From contig NC_069366.1 of assembly GCF_021730395.1 (NCBI RefSeq), positions 60,680,001 to 60,744,000 on the forward strand: DNA of 64,000 nucleotides, written 5' to 3'. The notes beneath the pieces were generated by a model. That model ran no database searches. It was not told where the DNA came from and saw nothing but the letters and a program-made list of their open reading frames with translations. Source of the DNA: Mercenaria mercenaria (lineage: Eukaryota; Mollusca; Bivalvia; Venerida; Veneridae). The position numbers and the translations under genes are program-made. Shown in pieces: positions 60,220-64,000 of this stretch. How positions within the stretch are numbered: position 1 is the first letter of the stretch; each line of letters begins with the position of its first letter.

Positions 60220-61455
60220 AAGTGAGGTATAATAAAAGAAAATATTCTATAAAGGAAAAAACTATAGGAATTCTCTTTAAGGTATTGATTTCAAACATGA
60301 CATACAGGTAGGTGGCAATGACACGATGTCCTGAATTCATGAATCGGGGAGGTAGATCAAAGGTCAAGATCACAGCAATGTCAAATCTGTCTGTCATATT
60401 TTATGTCTAGTGCATAACTTAATAACAGTTTTTTAAAGTTATTACTTTATATAAAAAAAAAAAATATAACTTAATAACAATTCAAGGTATTGACTAACTT
60501 GGCGGAAAGCTAGATGACGATAATATGATGTGAAGAGCGGGTGAATTGGGTCGGTAAGTAAAAGGTCACAGAAACAAATTTAGCTAAGTGCAAATATGTC
60601 CCTCTTTAAGGTATTCGGAGCGTAACTTAAAAATTGACATAAAACTGGATACGTAGGTAAGTGTCGGTAGGACATTAAGTAAAGATCGTATAAACTAGGT
60701 CAGTAGGTCAAAGGTCAAGGTCACCAACTGATCTCTCGCTCAAATATGTCTATCATAGCACAATTTAAAAACTTATTTATTGCTTTAAAACTTAGAATAT
60801 TGTAAGAGGTTATGAAAAATAAAATTATGTCCTAAGTGTAACATTCAACATTATTCTCTGCAACCCCCACCTCCCGCTCCCAAAAGATCGTTTGCTTTTT
60901 TTAAATTTTTATACGCCCGTTTTGAAAAGAAACGGACGTATTATGTGATGATCTATGCGTCTGTCTGTCAGACCGTCCATCCGTCTACCATAATTCGTGT
61001 TCGGAGCATAACTTTATAACTATTAAAGGTATTGGCATATAAATAGATGGCGATGAGACGATGTGCAGATTGCTTGAGCCGGCTCTGTAGGTAAAAACTG
61101 AGCTTAAAGTGCAAATATGTCCTTCTTATTTAGTGTCCGGTGCATAACGTATTAAACATTCAAAGTATTGACTTTAAACTTGGCATGTAGTTTAGTAGTG
61201 ATGAGACAAAATATACAGAACATAAACCTGGTCTACACGTCAAAGGTCAAGGTCACAAGATGAACTAATAGGTAAAGTCTGTCCATCATATTTAGTGTCC
61301 GGAGCATTTATGAACCATTCAAGGTATTGACTTCAAACTTGGGATGTAGGTAGGATGTGATGAGACGATGTGCAGAGTGCATGAACTAGGGTTGGAGGTC
61401 AAAGTTCAAGGTAAAATCTGCCCATCACATTTCGTGTCCAGACGTAACTTTAAAA
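60220..61455. repeat. tandem array of about 140-bp units with AAGGTCAAGGTCA
   Basis: Units repeat 'caaggtattgacttcaaact', 'tggcatgtaggta', 'gatgagacgatgtgcagag' and 'ggtcaaaggtcaaggtcac' from about 60270 to 61420, roughly eight or nine times, some decayed. A GTCTGTCTGTC segment at 60955-60990 marks the element seen also at 7262. No coding. Confidence 0.75.
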
Positions 61456-63222
61456 TATTACTTTACACTCCCCCCATCAATCCCAGCAAAAAAATAGAAG
61501 AAAACATCGTTTAGTTTCTTGCCCTTTTGTATCCTGTCACCACCACAGCACACAAACACCTTGCACCTATCCCCTCCCCACCCCCATCCCCCATCCCCAA
61601 ATTGCTTCCGTCCTCCTCAGATATAACCCTACAAGCGTATATTATTCTTTAAAATACAGATAGATGATCGGTGCAGGATAGTTGGAAAATAAATTATACG
61701 TAAATTTCGTTTTCTCTTGAAAAAACCTGTCTTTGAAGGTATGTTATTATGAAAGGGATCCATAAGCCCAAATTTGGAAAATATGGTATGTGTTTGAAGG
61801 TCAAGATGAAATGTCTGTACATCAATGTGAATAACTTTGGACTAGGAGAAAATGTGTGCGAGTATCAAAGAGATCCATTAAGAAATTAATGGATTATAAG
61901 CAAGGTTAAACTTTGTGATAGACAGACAGAGCAAAAACAATATGCACCAAGATCATTTGATCTTGCGGTCATAAAAATACTGGAACATATTTTCTGAAAA
62001 TCGTGCAGCTCACTATTTAATTTTATCATTATCCATATGACCATATGACCAACACAGCCTGAAGCGGTTTGTTATTTACAATGTTTTTGCAGATCTTGTG
62101 TATTTATAAGTCGTAGTCATATTTTAAAAAGGTGCTTGTTTCTTAATTGTACAAATTAATTTTTGAAACATATAATAGTACAAATTCATACTGTGGTTAG
62201 TTTCAAATGTGTATTAATATCGATAGCCTAATATACATTACTGTTTAGACACACAAACGTGTTATTTCGTGTTTATTTTTTTTTTTAGTACGTATTTCTA
62301 ATAATCGTTCCCGTTTTTAATTTAGTGTCAAATCGGCGTAAAGTAAAACTTTAACACAAACTCATTTTTTTCATATTGGTTATAGCCGAAACCTCACGAT
62401 ACTTTCTGTTTCATAAATCTCTTGCCAAATATTTGTTTATATTTGGCTACGGTAATGGAAAAAAACATGAAACTCATTCACTACATGAACAAGACATGAT
62501 ATAAGCATTAATCATAGCCACATGTGCTATTTTGTAATATTTTAAAATAATTTACTTTAATGAATACTTAATGGCCTTAGAATTATCTCTCTCTCTCTCG
62601 ACAGGTGTCTTTGATTTAATTCTAATGAATAGAACTAGCAGGTTGGCTAACAATTGTTGCAAACGGCATTCAACATATGAACAAGAACGACCTTAAATCT
62701 TTAAAGATAATGGAGAGGATTTGCAGTGTTCTTGTCACCCTTCCAGTTTTTTTTTATAATGAAAGCAATTATTATTATCAGCATGCCTTAAAAATTGTTT
62801 CAGATTCTAAATTCCCAAAACTAAATTGAGATCAGACATATTGTGTATCCGAAGATCCCCCAAGACAATAAAAGTGTGAATCATTCCAGATCGGAAGAGT
62901 CTGATTAAATGTCTATTATGTATTATATGTCAGTATTTATATCCTCTATATAATGTCTGCAAAAAAAACTAACGGGTAACTGACATAAGAGAAAGCAGCC
63001 CCGACCAACAGCGACACTTTCTGCTTTGAAATTTATTCTGTATGGTTAGAAATATAAATTGCAATTAATGGACACACTGAAAAGTGTGGTGAATACGTAT
63101 TTGAAAACAAAGCACTTCTATAGAAAACGCAATCATGAATATTTAGGATTTTTAATTTTACTTCGTGATACAATATTTTAGCAAAAGCTGCAACAGATAC
63201 AACTTTTTTTGTCATTTGACAG
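61456..63222. other. gene-free interval upstream of gene E
   Basis: A C-rich run is at 61565-61605 and a short (CT)n at 62588-62600. No exon supported. The promoter of gene E presumably lies here but no clear TATA box stands out. Confidence 0.4.
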
Positions 63223-63233
63223 GTTGTTAAGAA

Positions 63234-63401
63234 ATGGAGATGTACACGGAGGATGCAACAAGACAATCTGAGCAAGCAATGGAGCTATTGCAAAAAGAAC
63301 AACAAGGTGATGTTGAAAACAATCTAAAAAATTCACCTGCTGCAAAATTGACCAAAACAGACTTCTCAACACTAGATGGTGCCAAGACAGCCTCAAACGG
63401 G
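63234..63401 (+). CDS. gene E: first coding exon of a fifth VMO1-family member (gene continues beyond the window)
   Basis: A 56-codon exon, MEMYTEDATRQSEQAMELLQ onward, ends at NG before a gtatgg donor at 63402, phase 0. A likely acceptor (tttgtcatttgacag, ending 63222) lies just upstream, so the ATG would sit near the start of the second transcript exon, as in C and D. The segment ELLQKEQQGDVENN...SPAAKLTKTD aligns with DILQKGQKS...KPVVKLCKTE of gene A and KPTAKLCKTE of gene B. The donor phase is the same as in the other copies. It is acidic/Gln-rich and would be the cytosolic tail. Downstream exons are outside the window, so the VMO1 domain is inferred. Confidence 0.6.
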
Positions 63402-63639
63402 GTATGGGACATTTTTATCATGATCATTGATGTTGTTATGTCAACAGAGCAGATGTAAAATGTCTGTTCAAACATATTTTGTATATATACGTTTATTATG
63501 TATATATCTGAACAATTTAAATCGTCACATTTCAGTCACGCTTTTTAAATTTCCCTAGTCCGATTATATAAAATAATTTTCTTCACCAGTCGTCAGTATT
63601 GTACGGAAGCTCAGAGGGGATATGTGAGTTCTGTTTTTA

Positions 63640-63995
63640 TATTATCTCGTGGCCACGAGATATAAAAAACGTATCTTGTAGCCATGAGATATAAAAAAAA
63701 ACACAAAAAACAAAGAACAAAAAGTTATCTCGTGGCCACAGATATAAAAAAAGAAAAAATAACAGAAAAGTTAATTCGTGGCCACGAGATATAAAAAAGA
63801 AGAAAAAAATGAGATAGTTTAAAAACAAAAACAAATAGCTATCTTGTGATCACGAGATAGTTTAAATAAAAAAAAACACGAATTAACTTTTTTTGCTTTT
63901 TCTTTGTTTTTTCCTTCTGTTTTTCATATCTCGTGGCCATGAGATAAGTTTTTATTCTCTTTTTTATATCTCGTGGCCACGAGGTGATATAAAAA
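63640..63995. repeat. array of ATCTCGTGGCCACGAGAT palindromes
   Basis: About seven copies of the 18-nt palindrome ATCTCGTGGCCACGAGAT and variants (TAGCCATG, GTGATCAC, GGCCATG centres) are separated by A- or T-rich spacers of 15-50 nt. Spacers are A-rich on the left side and T-rich on the right side, so the whole array is itself roughly inverted around 63870. It continues to the window edge. Confidence 0.85.
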
Positions 63996-64000
63996 TAAGA

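Overview
The window looks like nuclear DNA of a mollusc, most likely a marine bivalve. It is AT-rich, its genes have short exons with GT/AG introns, and it is crowded with tRNA-derived SINEs, LINE fragments, small inverted-repeat DNA elements and 'GTCCGTCCGTCC' / 'AAGGTCAAGGTCA' repeats that I associate with bivalve genomes. The species call is inference. There are no bacterial operons or CRISPR arrays, and I found no recognisable retrovirus, LTR element or Polinton.

The main content is a plus-strand tandem family of genes whose C-terminal domain matches vitelline membrane outer layer protein 1 (VMO1). I call them A (5605-19722), B (about 24004-26734), C (33534-36010) and D (45953-48593). A first coding exon of a probable fifth member, E (63234-63401), lies at the right edge. 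They share one layout: a short N-terminal exon, an 86-nt exon coding one hydrophobic helix, a hydrophilic stalk exon, then exons coding the VMO1 repeats. The splice phases agree in all four. The proteins therefore look like type II membrane-anchored (or signal-peptide-bearing) VMO1 proteins. C has lost the exon for the middle VMO1 repeat by a deletion that keeps frame. A has lost the usual donor after its first VMO1 exon and carries a 10-kb first intron. B lacks a visible start codon in its first exon.

On the minus strand at 55102-55838 lies a large exon of an R-S-E class mono-ADP-ribosyltransferase. A diverged copy of about 110 bp of that exon, including the catalytic-Arg motif, sits 1.6 kb away between 17-nt inverted repeats (53702-53855).

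Layout: 1-5.5 kb, a 2.2-kb inverted-repeat DNA element and unremarkable AT-rich DNA; 5.6-19.7 kb, gene A with repeat-filled introns; 20-23.9 kb, SINEs and the duplicated 5' flank of B; 24-26.7 kb, gene B; 27.1-29.0 kb, a segment duplicated at 53.1-54.85 kb; 29.1-30 kb, an orphan gene flank hit by a LINE; 32.4-36 kb, gene C; 36.5-45 kb, repeats and gene-poor DNA; 45.9-48.6 kb, gene D; 49.1-53.1 kb, a repeat block with a LINE that splits D's 3' flank; 55.1-55.8 kb, ADP-ribosyltransferase exon; 56.8-61.5 kb, palindromic and tandem repeats; 63.2 kb, gene E exon; 63.6-64 kb, an array of short palindromes.

All homology calls come from reading the sequence by eye; no searches were run.
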